Part shown: positions 35,754 to 46,164 of the stretch, piece by piece | How the letters are laid out: each line of letters opens with the position of its first letter | Numbering within the stretch: the first letter of the stretch is position 1 | From: JAICYJ01 sp963797565 | Lineage (GTDB): Bacteria > Actinomycetota > Thermoleophilia > Gaiellales > JAICJC01 | Length of the DNA: 64,000 bases | Assembly (NCBI GenBank): GCA_963797565.1 | Contig: CAWCPM010000014.1 | Location: 78,899-142,898 of the forward strand | Reading direction: 5' to 3' | Translations under genes and position numbers: made by a program | The notes under the pieces: model-generated | The model's database searches: none | Seen by the model: the letters and a program-made list of their open reading frames with translations, nothing else | What the model was told of the DNA's origin: nothing

Positions 35754-37391
35754 ATGACCGTCGAGATCGAGACGCTCGAGGCGGCCGCACTCGACCCCCG
35801 CGCGCGGCAGCACATGGCGCCGATGCGCGACGGCGTCGAGCTGGCGACCGACGTCTACCTGCCGGACGGGCAGGGGCCGTGGCCGGCGGTGCTGGTGCGG
35901 CTGCCCTACGACAAGAACGGCCGCTACTGCTGGATGCCGTTCATCGCGCGCCACTTCACCGAGCGCGGCTACGCCTTCCTGCCCCAGGACGTGCGCGGCA
36001 AGTTCCGGTCGGGCGGCGAGGTGAACGCGTTCGTGCACGAGGTCGACGACGGCTACGACACGATCCAGTGGATCACGGAGCAGCCCTGGTCGAACGGTGA
36101 CGTCGGCATGTGGGGTGACTCCTACTACGGCTACACCCAGTGGGCGGCGGTCGCCTCCGGGCACCCCGCGCTGAGGGCGATCGTGCCGCGCGTGACCGTG
36201 GCCGACCTGTTCGGCTGGCTCGACGGCGACGGCGTGGCACCGCTCTACGGCGCGCACTACCTGGCCCAGTACTGGTCGGACGGGCGCACCCACCACTGGA
36301 CGCCGGACTGGACGCGGCGGCCGCTGAGCGAGCTGTTCGATCCCGCGTTCGAGCTGATCGGCAGCCGCTCCCTGGCCTTCGACCGCCTGCTGGCGGAGGC
36401 CCGCGGCCAGGCACCGGTGGACATGTACGGCGACCGCCATCCGTTCACGCTGCTCCGCATCCCGACGCTGCACGGAGTCGGCTGGTTCGACAACATCACT
36501 CCCGCGCACATGCTCGACTACGAGCGCCTGATGAGCGACCCGGCGACCGCACCGTTCCAGTACCTGCACGCCGGCTCGACCGACCACGAGAACTACCGCT
36601 TCGAGTTCGTGCCGATCCCGGAGAGCGAGGACCACGACACGCACGACGACGCGCTCGAGCGGATGCTGCCGCGCTACCTCGCCCCCGCGCTCGACTTCTT
36701 CGACGCCTTCCTGGCCGGCCGCAGCGACCCCGAATCGGTGCCGCGCGTGCGCTGGCATCTGCCGAACGTGGGCTGGCGCGAGTCCCCGGTCTGGCCGCCG
36801 GCGGGTGCACGCGAGCGGCGGCTGCATCTCACGGAGACAGGCGGTCTCAGCGAGGCCGTACCCGTCGAGGGGACGGTCGAATGGCTGCACGATCCCGAGA
36901 ACCTGGTGCCCTCCACCATCGAGAACCCGTTCGCGTTCCTCTACGAGTACCCCGACGAGGATGCGGTCGCCTCGCGGCCCGACGTGGCGGTGTTCGAGTC
37001 GGCCGACCTGGCCGACCACCTGACGCTGGCGGGACGTGTCGTCGCCCACCTGACCGTGGCCGGCGACGGCCCGTCGATGAACCTGCACGTCAAACTGGTC
37101 GACGTCGACCCGGCGGGCGGGTCACACGTCGTGCTCTATGGCCAGCGCGCGGTCGACAACCCCGGGGACGGCACCGCCGCCGAGGTCTACCTGGGACACA
37201 CCGGGTACCGCCTCCCGGCCGGCCACCGGTTGCGGCTGCAGGTCGCCTCCAGCGACTACCCCCTGTACGTGGCGCACCCGGGGACGTCCGAGAGCCCATG
37301 GTTTGCGACCCGAACGGCGGTCAACCACCAGCGCCTGCTGACCGGCGGCGCGACCCCGTCGCACCTGACCGTGACCGTGCTCGACGAGTAG
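35754..37391 (+). CDS. CocE/NonD family hydrolase (S15 X-Pro dipeptidyl-peptidase fold)
   Basis: 545 residues. The N-terminal alpha/beta hydrolase starts RDGVELATDVYLP, has the VRGKFRSGG segment and the nucleophile elbow GMWGDSYYGY (about 119-128). The helical cap is followed by HAGSTDHENY, which holds the catalytic histidine. A C-terminal jelly-roll (about 380-540) has the LRLQVASSDYP signature. It acts on esters, amides or acyl-amino acids; the substrate is unknown. A TAGGCT box lies 9 bases before ATG 35754. Confidence 0.87.
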   Translation: MTVEIETLEAAALDPRARQHMAPMRDGVELATDVYLPDGQGPWPAVLVRLPYDKNGRYCWMPFIARHFTERGYAFLPQDVRGKFRSGGEVNAFVHEVDDGYDTIQWITEQPWSNGDVGMWGDSYYGYTQWAAVASGHPALRAIVPRVTVADLFGWLDGDGVAPLYGAHYLAQYWSDGRTHHWTPDWTRRPLSELFDPAFELIGSRSLAFDRLLAEARGQAPVDMYGDRHPFTLLRIPTLHGVGWFDNITPAHMLDYERLMSDPATAPFQYLHAGSTDHENYRFEFVPIPESEDHDTHDDALERMLPRYLAPALDFFDAFLAGRSDPESVPRVRWHLPNVGWRESPVWPPAGARERRLHLTETGGLSEAVPVEGTVEWLHDPENLVPSTIENPFAFLYEYPDEDAVASRPDVAVFESADLADHLTLAGRVVAHLTVAGDGPSMNLHVKLVDVDPAGGSHVVLYGQRAVDNPGDGTAAEVYLGHTGYRLPAGHRLRLQVASSDYPLYVAHPGTSESPWFATRTAVNHQRLLTGGATPSHLTVTVLDE

Positions 37392-37427
37392 CCACGTGGG
37401 CAGGTTCGATTACAGTGTGGTTTGAGC

Positions 37428-38156
37428 ATGTTGCAGTCGCGAGCAGCCGTGGGGATGATCGTGGCGACCGTTCTCGCCGCGGGCACCGCATGCGGGAACA
37501 CGGTCAAGGGCACCGAGAAACCGTGGGGGCCGCTGTCGACCACCGCCACCCCGCACCTGCCGTCGGGGTCACGCGCGTCGATCAACCACACGCTGGACGT
37601 GTTCGTGCGAAACGGCGTGGAGCGCCGCGACCCGGCCAAGGCGTACGCGGTGGCGTCGTCGATGATGCGCATCGGCCAGACGCGCAAGCAGTGGAACCAG
37701 GGCACGCTTCCGGTGCCGCCCTACCGCACCAAGGGGACGGAGTTCCATGGCTACACCGTGATGAGCGCCTCCCACAAGCAGGTCTACCTGACCATGATCC
37801 TGCAGCCGCGTAACGCCAAGACGACCGGTGCCGTGGCGTACAACATCCGGCTCTCGAAGGCCGCCGACGGCAGCTGGCTGATCGACTGGTTCACGCCGTC
37901 CGCCTTCTTCGCGGCCAAGGGCCAGACGCCCAAGCTGTTCGCCGAGCCTGACCTCGCGCCGTCGCTGGGTGTCGACTCGCTGAAGCACAAGAGCCACGCC
38001 AACCTGATCATGTGGGGCGTGCTGGCGCTGCTGATGATCCCGCTGGTGGCCACGATCGCGTTCTTCTTCGGAGCGTTCGGCTCGCGCTTCCGCTGGCGCA
38101 GACGGCCGGACGATGATCCCACGTGGGCGGCCGCGTTCCGCCACGACGACCGCTGA
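37428..38156 (+). CDS. Membrane-anchored hypothetical protein
   Basis: 242 residues, family not recognised. The N-terminal hydrophobic run ending LAAGTACGN could be a signal peptide or a poor lipobox. A soluble domain of about 150 residues (KQVYLTMILQP, VAYNIRLSKAADGSWLIDWF) resembles an NTF2-like or DUF4878-type extracellular module. A single membrane helix (about 190-212, IMWGVLALLMIP) is followed by a basic tail RFRWRRRPDDD. The topology is therefore outside domain, then a C-terminal cytoplasmic tail. An in-frame TTG at 37422 is an alternative start. Confidence 0.65.
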   Translation: MLQSRAAVGMIVATVLAAGTACGNTVKGTEKPWGPLSTTATPHLPSGSRASINHTLDVFVRNGVERRDPAKAYAVASSMMRIGQTRKQWNQGTLPVPPYRTKGTEFHGYTVMSASHKQVYLTMILQPRNAKTTGAVAYNIRLSKAADGSWLIDWFTPSAFFAAKGQTPKLFAEPDLAPSLGVDSLKHKSHANLIMWGVLALLMIPLVATIAFFFGAFGSRFRWRRRPDDDPTWAAAFRHDDR

Positions 38157-38173
38157 CGTGCGAAGGTTGGGCC

Positions 38174-38443
38174 GTGCGCTACATGGTCGTGGAACAGTTC
38201 ACGCAGGGCCCTGAGCCGGTCTACCGCCGGGCGGCCGAGCGCGGCCGCATGCTGCCGCCGGGGCTGGTCTACATCGACAGCTGGGTCGACCAGCGGCTCG
38301 ACCGCTGCTTTCAGCTGATGGAGACCGACGATCCCGGCCTGTTCGACCAGTGGATCGCCTGCTGGGACGACCTGGCCACGTTCGAGGTGGTGCCGGTGCT
38401 CTCTTCAGCGCGGGCCGCGGAGCGGGCCGGCCTAGATGGTTGA
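38174..38443 (+). CDS. DUF3303-like small protein
   Basis: 89 residues: MVVEQFTQGPEPVYRRAAERGRM (read as MVVEQFT and PVYRRAAERGRM), LVYIDSWVDQRLDRCFQLMETDD and FDQWIACWDDL match the DUF3303 pattern, a ferredoxin-like dimeric fold of unknown function. GTG 38174 is used, 17 bases after the previous stop. Its stop codon TGA is part of the left inverted repeat of the hairpin array. Confidence 0.75.
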   Translation: MRYMVVEQFTQGPEPVYRRAAERGRMLPPGLVYIDSWVDQRLDRCFQLMETDDPGLFDQWIACWDDLATFEVVPVLSSARAAERAGLDG

Positions 38444-38453
38444 TCGGTATCTC
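38435..38453 (+). repeat. Left terminal inverted repeat of hairpin array
   Basis: Contains TTGATCGGTATCTC (38440-38453), perfectly complementary to 38681-38694. It overlaps the last codons of the DUF3303-like gene. Confidence 0.8.
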
Positions 38454-38498
38454 CGTGATGTCCAAGGCGCAAGGCATCGCCTTGCGCCGGTCGGGAGT

Positions 38499-38518
38499 GA
38501 TCTGCGATCACGCAGATC
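38499..38518. repeat. Duplicated hairpin core, copy 1
   Basis: 20-base palindromic core (arm GATCTGCG, loop ATCA), identical to 38581-38600. Confidence 0.85.
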
Positions 38519-38580
38519 ACGACCGGGCGAGAACCGAGTCTCGCGCAGGTGCAAGTCGAAGACTTGCACCGATCATGAGC

Positions 38581-38600
38581 GATCTGCGATCACGCAGATC
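38581..38600. repeat. Duplicated hairpin core, copy 2
   Basis: Identical to 38499-38518, 82 bases downstream. The outer two stem pairs differ (GC here, GT/AC in copy 1) and both copies keep perfect pairing, i.e. compensatory change. Confidence 0.85.
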
Positions 38601-38680
38601 GCGGACGAAGACGACGGTTCGCAGCCGTAGCCACCCCGACCACCGCGAACCCAGACCGATCGCAGCGGCCAGGCTCGCGA

Positions 38681-38699
38681 GAGATACCGATCAATCATC
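38681..38699 (-). repeat. Right terminal inverted repeat of hairpin array
   Basis: Complement of the left repeat over 19 bases with a single G/A mismatch. It ends 4 bases before the stop of the kinase-fold gene. Confidence 0.8.
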
Positions 38700-38702
38700 T
38701 CG

Positions 38703-39626
38703 TTATCGCAGGTCCGCGGTAGCCCGCTCGAGGCCGCCCAGCACCTCGGTCAGCAGCCACGGCATGCCCACGTCGTGGGCGTACTCGGCCAGCGCGCCCC
38801 ACAGGGACACGGCCAGCACCCGTGCCCGGGTGAGGGCGTCGTCATCGACGGGCCCGTACGCGTCATGGAAGGCGGCGCGTCCGGCCGGCGGCAGGTAGCC
38901 CCAGTACAGCGGCAGGTCGATCGCCGGGTGGGCGCGGCAGACGTCGATCCAGTCGATCACGCCGGACGGCTCGCCGTCGCCGCCGAGCAGGAGGTGTCGC
39001 ACGTGCAGGTCGCCGTGCACCACGGCCAGCGTCGCCGGCGGACCCAGCCGCTCGGCCTGGTCGAGCAACGCAGTCAGCCCCGGCGGCGGCATCCATAGGC
39101 CGGCGCTTTGCAGGATCCCGCAGCGGCGGCGGGCGTCGGCGGCGCGGTGGGGCATGTCGGCGCGCCGTACCGGATCGATCGGAAGCGCCGCTCCCCCGGC
39201 CGTGATCGTGCCCGGATCGACATCGTGCAGCGCCCGCAGGAACCGGCCCAGGGCGGCACCGTGGCCGACGCGAGCTTCGTCCGGGGGCGCCGCCTCGGCC
39301 GCCTCTCGTCCCGGCAGGTACGCCGAGCCGGCCCACGGCCAGGGGAACTCCGGCCCGGGTTCGCCCCGGAACGCTGCCACCGGGATCGGCAGCGGCAGGT
39401 GGGGAGCCAGCACCGACAACACCTCGGTCTCACGCAGGAAGCCTGGAACCACCACCTCGCGACGCGGGAAGCGGAACACCCAGCGCGAGTCGACCAGCCA
39501 CACCGTGCTGTCCCACCCCTCACCAAGCGGCTCGATCTCCGCGCCGTCCAGCTCCGGAAACCGCTCTCGGATCAGCCTCCGCGCGAGCGCCTCGTCGACC
39601 ACGATCTCCGGACTCCACTGCGGCAT
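38703..39626 (-). CDS. Aminoglycoside phosphotransferase-family kinase-fold protein (second)
   Basis: 307 residues. The N-lobe has GEGWDSTVWLV (glycine loop) and WVFRFPR in place of the usual VLK. The catalytic loop VVHGDLHVRHLLL has H-x-D but an H where Asn is usual, and VIDWIDVCR carries the metal Asp. It resembles macrolide-phosphotransferase-like proteins of unknown substrate. ATG 39626 lies 6 bases after TATCGT; the open frame upstream overlaps the divergent Nudix gene and is not used. Confidence 0.83.
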   Translation of the reverse strand: MPQWSPEIVVDEALARRLIRERFPELDGAEIEPLGEGWDSTVWLVDSRWVFRFPRREVVVPGFLRETEVLSVLAPHLPLPIPVAAFRGEPGPEFPWPWAGSAYLPGREAAEAAPPDEARVGHGAALGRFLRALHDVDPGTITAGGAALPIDPVRRADMPHRAADARRRCGILQSAGLWMPPPGLTALLDQAERLGPPATLAVVHGDLHVRHLLLGGDGEPSGVIDWIDVCRAHPAIDLPLYWGYLPPAGRAAFHDAYGPVDDDALTRARVLAVSLWGALAEYAHDVGMPWLLTEVLGGLERATADLR

Positions 39627-39632
39627 CGGATC

Positions 39633-39638
39633 ACGATA
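39633..39638 (-). promoter_or_regulatory. -10 box (leaderless) of second kinase-fold gene
   Basis: TATCGT on the minus strand, 6 bases before ATG 39626. Only 34 bases separate the two divergent start codons. Confidence 0.6.
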
Positions 39639-39648
39639 GCGACGGCTG

Positions 39649-39654
39649 TAAGCT
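39649..39654 (+). promoter_or_regulatory. -10 box (leaderless) of Nudix gene
   Basis: TAAGCT, 6 bases before ATG 39661. It rules out the earlier in-frame ATG at 39655 as the leaderless start. Confidence 0.6.
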
Positions 39655-39660
39655 ATGCAC

Positions 39661-40215
39661 ATGAGCGAGCAGGCGATACCGGCAGCATCGGGGACGGGCG
39701 GCGCGGGCGAGGAGCAGCATCCCGCCATCTTCGCGACGACGGTGTGCTCGATCGTGGAGCACGGCGGAGAGCTGCTGATGGTGCGGCAGTTGAACCGCGA
39801 GGGCGAGGAGCGCTGGAACTTCCCGACCGGGTGGATGGCCTCCCATGACGAGGACGGGAACGTCCAGATCCCCGAGCACGTGGTCAACCGCAACCTGCTG
39901 ATGGAGACGGGCTACGCCGCGTCCGGCGCGACGTTGATCGGCTCCACGCTGGTCCGAGAGCACGACGAGGACGGCCGGCGCATCGGCACGTCGATGCGGC
40001 TCGACTACCTCTCCAGCCAGCCCCGCCAGACCAGCTACGCGATCAACGACTCCGACATCCTGGGCGCGCCGCAGTGGTTCAGCCCCGGCGACATCGAGGT
40101 CATGATCGCGAACAACGAGGTCAAGGGCGAGCTGACCGCCGCCGCGTTCCGCCACTGGCAGGAGTTCCGCAGGAGCGGTTCCGTGTCGGGCGACGTGATC
40201 GACATCCCGAACTAG
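39661..40215 (+). CDS. Nudix-fold protein with degenerate Nudix box
   Basis: 184 residues. The fold is Nudix-like (AIFATTVCSIVEHGGELLMVRQ), with FPTGWM where the box should start. The catalytic helix reads VNRNLLMETGY: compared with REUxEExGU, the first and second glutamates are replaced by N and M, and only one acidic residue remains. The loop is also extended (SHDEDGNVQIPEH). It may have lost hydrolase activity and act as a binding or regulatory protein. It is divergent from a kinase-fold gene with its own leaderless promoter. Confidence 0.7.
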   Translation: MSEQAIPAASGTGGAGEEQHPAIFATTVCSIVEHGGELLMVRQLNREGEERWNFPTGWMASHDEDGNVQIPEHVVNRNLLMETGYAASGATLIGSTLVREHDEDGRRIGTSMRLDYLSSQPRQTSYAINDSDILGAPQWFSPGDIEVMIANNEVKGELTAAAFRHWQEFRRSGSVSGDVIDIPN

Positions 40216-40243
40216 GTCGCCGGCTCCGGTCGAGCCACCGGGC

Positions 40244-41026
40244 TCAGCTGCCGGTGAACCGTGGCGGGCGCTTCTCGAGAAACGCCGCGACGCCCTCGGC
40301 GAAGTCGTCGCCGGCGGCTGCGATCGCCTGCAGCCGTGCCTCCTCGTCCAGCTGGTCGTCCAGCGAGCTCTCCAGCGAGCGGCCGATCAGCTGTTTGGTG
40401 AGGCCGATCGCGGCGGTGGGCCCGGCGGCGAGCTCGGCCGCCAGGGCGTCCGTTTCGGCGGCCAGGTCGGCATCCTCAACCACGCCGCGTGACGAGCCCC
40501 ATGGCCTCCGCCTCCGGCGCCGGGATCTTCGGCCCGACACCATCCAGTCGAACGCGGCAGCCGATCCGATCAGCCGCGGCAGCGTGTGCGAGAGGCCCGA
40601 GTCCGGCACCAGGCCGATGCGCCCGAAGGCCGGCACCAGGCTGGCCGAGGCGGCCGCCAGCCGCAGGTCACACGCCAGCGCGAGCGCCAGCCCGGCGCCC
40701 GCGGCGGGGCCGTTGATGGCGGCGATCACCGGCTTGGGCAAGCCGCGCAGGGCGCGTATGGCGGGGTTGAAGTGCTGCCTCAGCAGCTCCCCCACCGCCG
40801 CCGCGTCACGCGGGAACTCGCCGACATCCTGACCGACGCAGAATCCGCGCCCGGCGCCCGTGATCACCAGCGCCCGCACGTCGGGCTGGGCGGCCCGGTC
40901 GAGCGCCGCGGCCAGCCGCTCATGCATGGCCAGGTCAAGCGCATTCAGCACGTCTGGGCGGTTCAGCGTGATCGTCTGCACCGAGCCGTCGTGGGTGACC
41001 AGCAGCTCGCTCGTGGTCTCGGACAT
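40244..41026 (-). CDS. Enoyl-CoA hydratase/isomerase family protein with two compensating frameshifts
   Basis: 260 residues. Crotonase motifs are clear: ITLNRPDVLNALD, the oxyanion loop ITGAGRGFCVGQDV, and INGPAAGAGLALALACD. Between residues about 166 and 180 the sequence turns into an Arg-rich stretch SGRRSRRRRRRPWGSS. Reading one frame over in that interval restores KIPAPEAEAMGLVTR, the normal family sequence. So one base is missing near 40,531 and one is extra near 40,487. ATG 41026 has TAGACT 6 bases upstream. It may act in fatty-acid or phenylacetate-type degradation. Confidence 0.75.
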   Translation of the reverse strand: MSETTSELLVTHDGSVQTITLNRPDVLNALDLAMHERLAAALDRAAQPDVRALVITGAGRGFCVGQDVGEFPRDAAAVGELLRQHFNPAIRALRGLPKPVIAAINGPAAGAGLALALACDLRLAAASASLVPAFGRIGLVPDSGLSHTLPRLIGSAAAFDWMVSGRRSRRRRRRPWGSSRGVVEDADLAAETDALAAELAAGPTAAIGLTKQLIGRSLESSLDDQLDEEARLQAIAAAGDDFAEGVAAFLEKRPPRFTGS

Positions 41027-41032
41027 GGGCCG

Positions 41033-41038
41033 AGTCTA
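41033..41038 (-). promoter_or_regulatory. -10 box (leaderless) of enoyl-CoA hydratase gene
   Basis: TAGACT on the minus strand, 6 bases before ATG 41026. Confidence 0.6.
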
Positions 41039-41047
41039 TTGGCTGGG

Positions 41048-41502
41048 TCAGCCCGGCGGCCGTGCCACGGTGACCAGGTGCTGGATCGGCCGGCGGAACC
41101 CGTCGGCAAGATCGAAGGCCAGCTCGACGGCCATCGCCTCCGGCAGCAGCGGGCCGGGCTGCTCGCCGGGCCGGTGCCACTCGTGCATGCGCGGATCGCT
41201 GGGCGTGCCGTGCGGGCCGCCGCGCACCGCCGCCAGCCGGTAGAGGATCAGCTCGTGGCGGTAGTCGCCGCTCTCGACGTAGATGTTCTCGCTCAGGTAC
41301 AGCACCCGCCCCACCTCGATCTCGAGCGCCGCCTCCTCCATCAGCTCACGCTGCAGGCACTGCTCCGACGTCTCCCCCGGCTCAAGGCCGCCGCCGGGTA
41401 GCCAGTAGAAGCGCTCGCGATCCTCGATGGTGGGTGCGATCCATCAGCACCGCCCCCTCCTGCACGATCACCGCCCGAACCCGCACCGAGAGCTCGGGCA
41501 GC

Positions 41503-41510
<8 letters not shown>
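41048..41510 (-). pseudogene. Nudix hydrolase with frameshift
   Basis: The first frame from TTG 41510 reads SVRVRAVIVQEGAVLM, the opening Nudix strand. Near 41,425-41,445 it shifts one base, after which the second frame gives FYWLPGGGLEPGE, then QRELMEEAALE, a complete Nudix box with all glutamates, and continues to the end. The start overlaps the uvrA stop by 8 bases, suggesting coupling to uvrA. Joined, the protein is about 153 residues and looks functional, so the shift may be an error. Confidence 0.65.
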
Positions 41511-44346
<2,836 letters not shown>

Positions 44347-44387
44347 GAACCCCCCAGATGTGGCTTGATCAAGCGGAAACACCTGGG

Positions 44388-44393
44388 ATTCTA
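44388..44393 (-). promoter_or_regulatory. -10 box of uvrA
   Basis: TAGAAT on the minus strand. A start about 7 bases on would give a leader of about 38 bases with the GGGGGG ribosome site. The SOS box lies 17 bases upstream, over the -35 position. Confidence 0.6.
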
Positions 44394-44410
44394 GCAGTGT
44401 GTCGTCGGGC

Positions 44411-44426
44411 GAACGCATGTTCGCTC
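44411..44426. promoter_or_regulatory. LexA (SOS) box at uvrA
   Basis: Six-base arms GCGAAC/GTTCGC around a 4-base centre, matching the actinobacterial LexA consensus GAAC-N4-GTTC with C/G flanks. It overlaps the -35 position of uvrA and also lies before the divergent hydrolase gene. uvrA is a classical SOS gene. Confidence 0.85.
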
Positions 44427-44480
44427 GGTAGCGTATCAAGGATCGCGGACGAAGGATGTAGCGAGCTGGAAACGGTCGAG

Positions 44481-45317
44481 GTGCAGGGAGTTTCGATCGC
44501 GCACACCGTCCGCGGCGCGGGCCGGCCGGTGCTGCTGATCCATGGGTGGCAAGGCGATCACCGCTACATGCAGGCGGATGTGGACGCCGTCTTCGAGGCG
44601 GCGGGCGGGTGGCGGCGCATCTACCTGGACCTACCCGGCCACGGACAGACGCCGGCGCCGTCCGCGCTGGGCTCGCAGGAGCAGGTGATGTCGCTGCTGA
44701 CCGGCGCCGTGGATGCGCTGTTCCCGGACCGGTCGTTCGCGGTGGCCGGGAGCTCGTACGGCGGGTATCTCACGCTGGGGCTGGTTCGGACGATGCCGGA
44801 GCGACTGCTGGGAGCGGCCCTGCTGGTGCCCGACCTGCCGGCGCCGGACGGGACGCGCGCCGCGCCCGCGCACGTCACGCTGCGGCGCGACCCGGCCGCC
44901 TTCACCGATCTCGAGCCCGACGAGGAGTGGATACCCGACCGGCTGGTCGACCAGAACAGGCGCGCACTCGAGCAGATCCGCGACCACGACATCCCCGCGA
45001 TGCGGATCGCCGACCACGCCTTCCTGGAACGGCTGGCCGCCGACTACCAGCTGCCCGGCGAGCTGCTTCGCCCCGGCCTTCCATTCGACCGGCCGAGCCT
45101 GATCGTCACGGGGCGGCAGGATGCCCTGGCCGGCTACGAAGCGGCATGGTCGCTGCTCCCCGAGTTTCCGCGAGCGACCTTCGCGACACTCGACCTGGCC
45201 GGGCACTGGCTGGGCAGGGTGGAGCGACCGGCGCCGTTTCACGCCTTGCTGGCCGACTGGATCGACCGGATGGCGATCGATGCCGGCGGTTCAGACGCTG
45301 GTGACGGCGTGCCGTGA
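44481..45317 (+). CDS. Alpha/beta hydrolase
   Basis: About 278 residues. VLLIHGWQGDHRYM gives the oxyanion region, AGSSYGGYLTLGL the nucleophile serine, GRQDALAGY the acid loop, and DLAGHWLG the catalytic histidine. The start is uncertain: the frame is open to 44358 with no ATG in the plausible interval. I used GTG 44481, just before the first conserved strand; CTG 44466, 9 bases after GAAGGA, is the alternative. It lies divergent from uvrA beyond the SOS box, and its end overlaps the convergent PH-domain gene by 27 bases. Confidence 0.75.
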   Translation: MQGVSIAHTVRGAGRPVLLIHGWQGDHRYMQADVDAVFEAAGGWRRIYLDLPGHGQTPAPSALGSQEQVMSLLTGAVDALFPDRSFAVAGSSYGGYLTLGLVRTMPERLLGAALLVPDLPAPDGTRAAPAHVTLRRDPAAFTDLEPDEEWIPDRLVDQNRRALEQIRDHDIPAMRIADHAFLERLAADYQLPGELLRPGLPFDRPSLIVTGRQDALAGYEAAWSLLPEFPRATFATLDLAGHWLGRVERPAPFHALLADWIDRMAIDAGGSDAGDGVP

Positions 45318-45842
45318 GCGCAGCCGGGGCGGCTGCGGCTGCTCCTGGTGGGCCTCATCCAGGCCCAGCAGCAGCGCGAAGATCAGATCGGGGTCGGGCA
45401 GCCGGCGCAGGCCCAGCAGCGGGGCGCGGCGCCCGTTGGTGTTGGCGATCACGCAGCCGTACCGCAGCAGGCGGCCGGCGCCGGAGACGTGGATCTGCAG
45501 GTCGTACAGATCGTCCAGCGAGATGGCCGCGACCCGTCGCGACAGCGTGCCCGAGGTCAACAGCACCCGCCGGTCGGTGACGACCAGCTTGCGGGCGTTC
45601 CAGCGGCCGACCCGGCGCATCAACCCCAGCATCGAGATCGAGACGACCGCGGCCGCAACCAGCGCCCCCGCCCAGCGCACCACCGAGGGCACCGGGGCGC
45701 CGGCCAGCTCGAAGGCGGCACCTCCGAACAGGATCACCGCGAGGGCCGAGCGCAGGAAGGGCCGCAGCAGCACCACGCCGTGCTCGCGTGTCACCAGATG
45801 GATCCGCTCTTGGGAGGAGACGAGTCGTTCGGCCCGGGCCAT
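45291..45842 (-). CDS. Membrane protein with bacterial PH (bPH2/DUF304-like) domain
   Basis: 183 residues. Two hydrophobic segments near the N-terminus (about 29-47 and 52-70) are followed by a cytoplasmic PH-like domain starting KLVVTDRRVLLTSGTLSRRV and SLDDLYDLQIHVS, as in DUF304 proteins. The Pro/Arg-rich tail is not conserved. ATG 45842 was chosen; the longer frame reads into intergenic repeats. Function unknown; such proteins sit in the membrane and may bind lipids or peptidoglycan precursors. Confidence 0.78.
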   Translation of the reverse strand: MARAERLVSSQERIHLVTREHGVVLLRPFLRSALAVILFGGAAFELAGAPVPSVVRWAGALVAAAVVSISMLGLMRRVGRWNARKLVVTDRRVLLTSGTLSRRVAAISLDDLYDLQIHVSGAGRLLRYGCVIANTNGRRAPLLGLRRLPDPDLIFALLLGLDEAHQEQPQPPRLRSRHAVTSV

Positions 45843-46164
45843 GGACTGGAGGGATTCGCCGGGTCCCGGACGAGTCCTGCCCCGCCGCAACAAGGGGTCA
45901 CGCCGCCCACTCAAGCCGTGCAACGCCCGGCGCGTTCTTAACGGTGTCAAACCCCGACTCGGGCGGCGTGGGCGGTCCGGGCACGGGATCGTGACGAGTC
46001 GTAGCGGGACCGTGATGCGCGGCCGCGTGGTTGAGCGGCGGCGGTCGGCGGAGCGTGATGTTCGCGTCGGCGGAGCGGTGCGAACCGTTGCGTGTGGCCG
46101 ATGGGATCGTTGCGGCGGCGTGCGGTTCGTTGCACAACTGCGGTGTCATGCGCCGGTCACGGAA
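45843..46164. other. 322-base intergenic region
   Basis: No convincing gene. It contains a one-mismatch copy of the palindromic repeat (45943-45956), a 12-base direct repeat GTCGGCGGAGCG at 46044-46055 and 46066-46077, and inverted pieces GCGAACCG/CGGTTCG near 46079 and 46122. It lies upstream of the PH-domain gene and downstream of the CGNR gene. Confidence 0.5.
45943..45956. repeat. Palindromic intergenic repeat, copy 3 (one mismatch)
   Basis: GGTGTCAAACCCCG versus GGTGTCAAACACCG at 17997 and 18107. Confidence 0.55.

Larger units (their letters stand above)
38435..38699. repeat. Array of perfect hairpins bounded by terminal inverted repeats
   Basis: A 265-base element filling the gap between two convergent genes. 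The 19-base ends match as inverted repeats with one mismatch. Inside are, in order: a 10-bp stem at 38466-38488 (loop ATC), a 10-bp stem at 38497-38520 (loop ATCA), a 6-bp stem at 38527-38544, a 10-bp stem at 38548-38570 (loop GAA), a 10-bp stem at 38579-38602 (loop ATCA), and a 7-bp stem between 38616-38622 and 38645-38651. The stems differ in sequence except that the second and fifth share a 20-base core. No ORF is conserved. It could be a MITE-like element, a structured RNA or a bidirectional terminator cluster. Confidence 0.8.

Noticed and set aside
34071..37088. Very long minus-strand open frame (1005 codons) opposite the PhoX-like, GNAT and CocE genes
   Set aside because: It is rich in Arg, His, Val and Gln with no domain, spans three real genes and a terminator hairpin, and is typical of antisense frames in high-GC DNA.
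38466..38602. Hairpin array considered as a CRISPR array
   Set aside because: The units differ in sequence and length, spacers are not uniform, and no cas gene is present.
31599..39626. The two phosphotransferase-fold genes as antibiotic-resistance genes
   Set aside because: Only the kinase fold is visible; most such environmental proteins are not resistance enzymes, and no mobile element is nearby.
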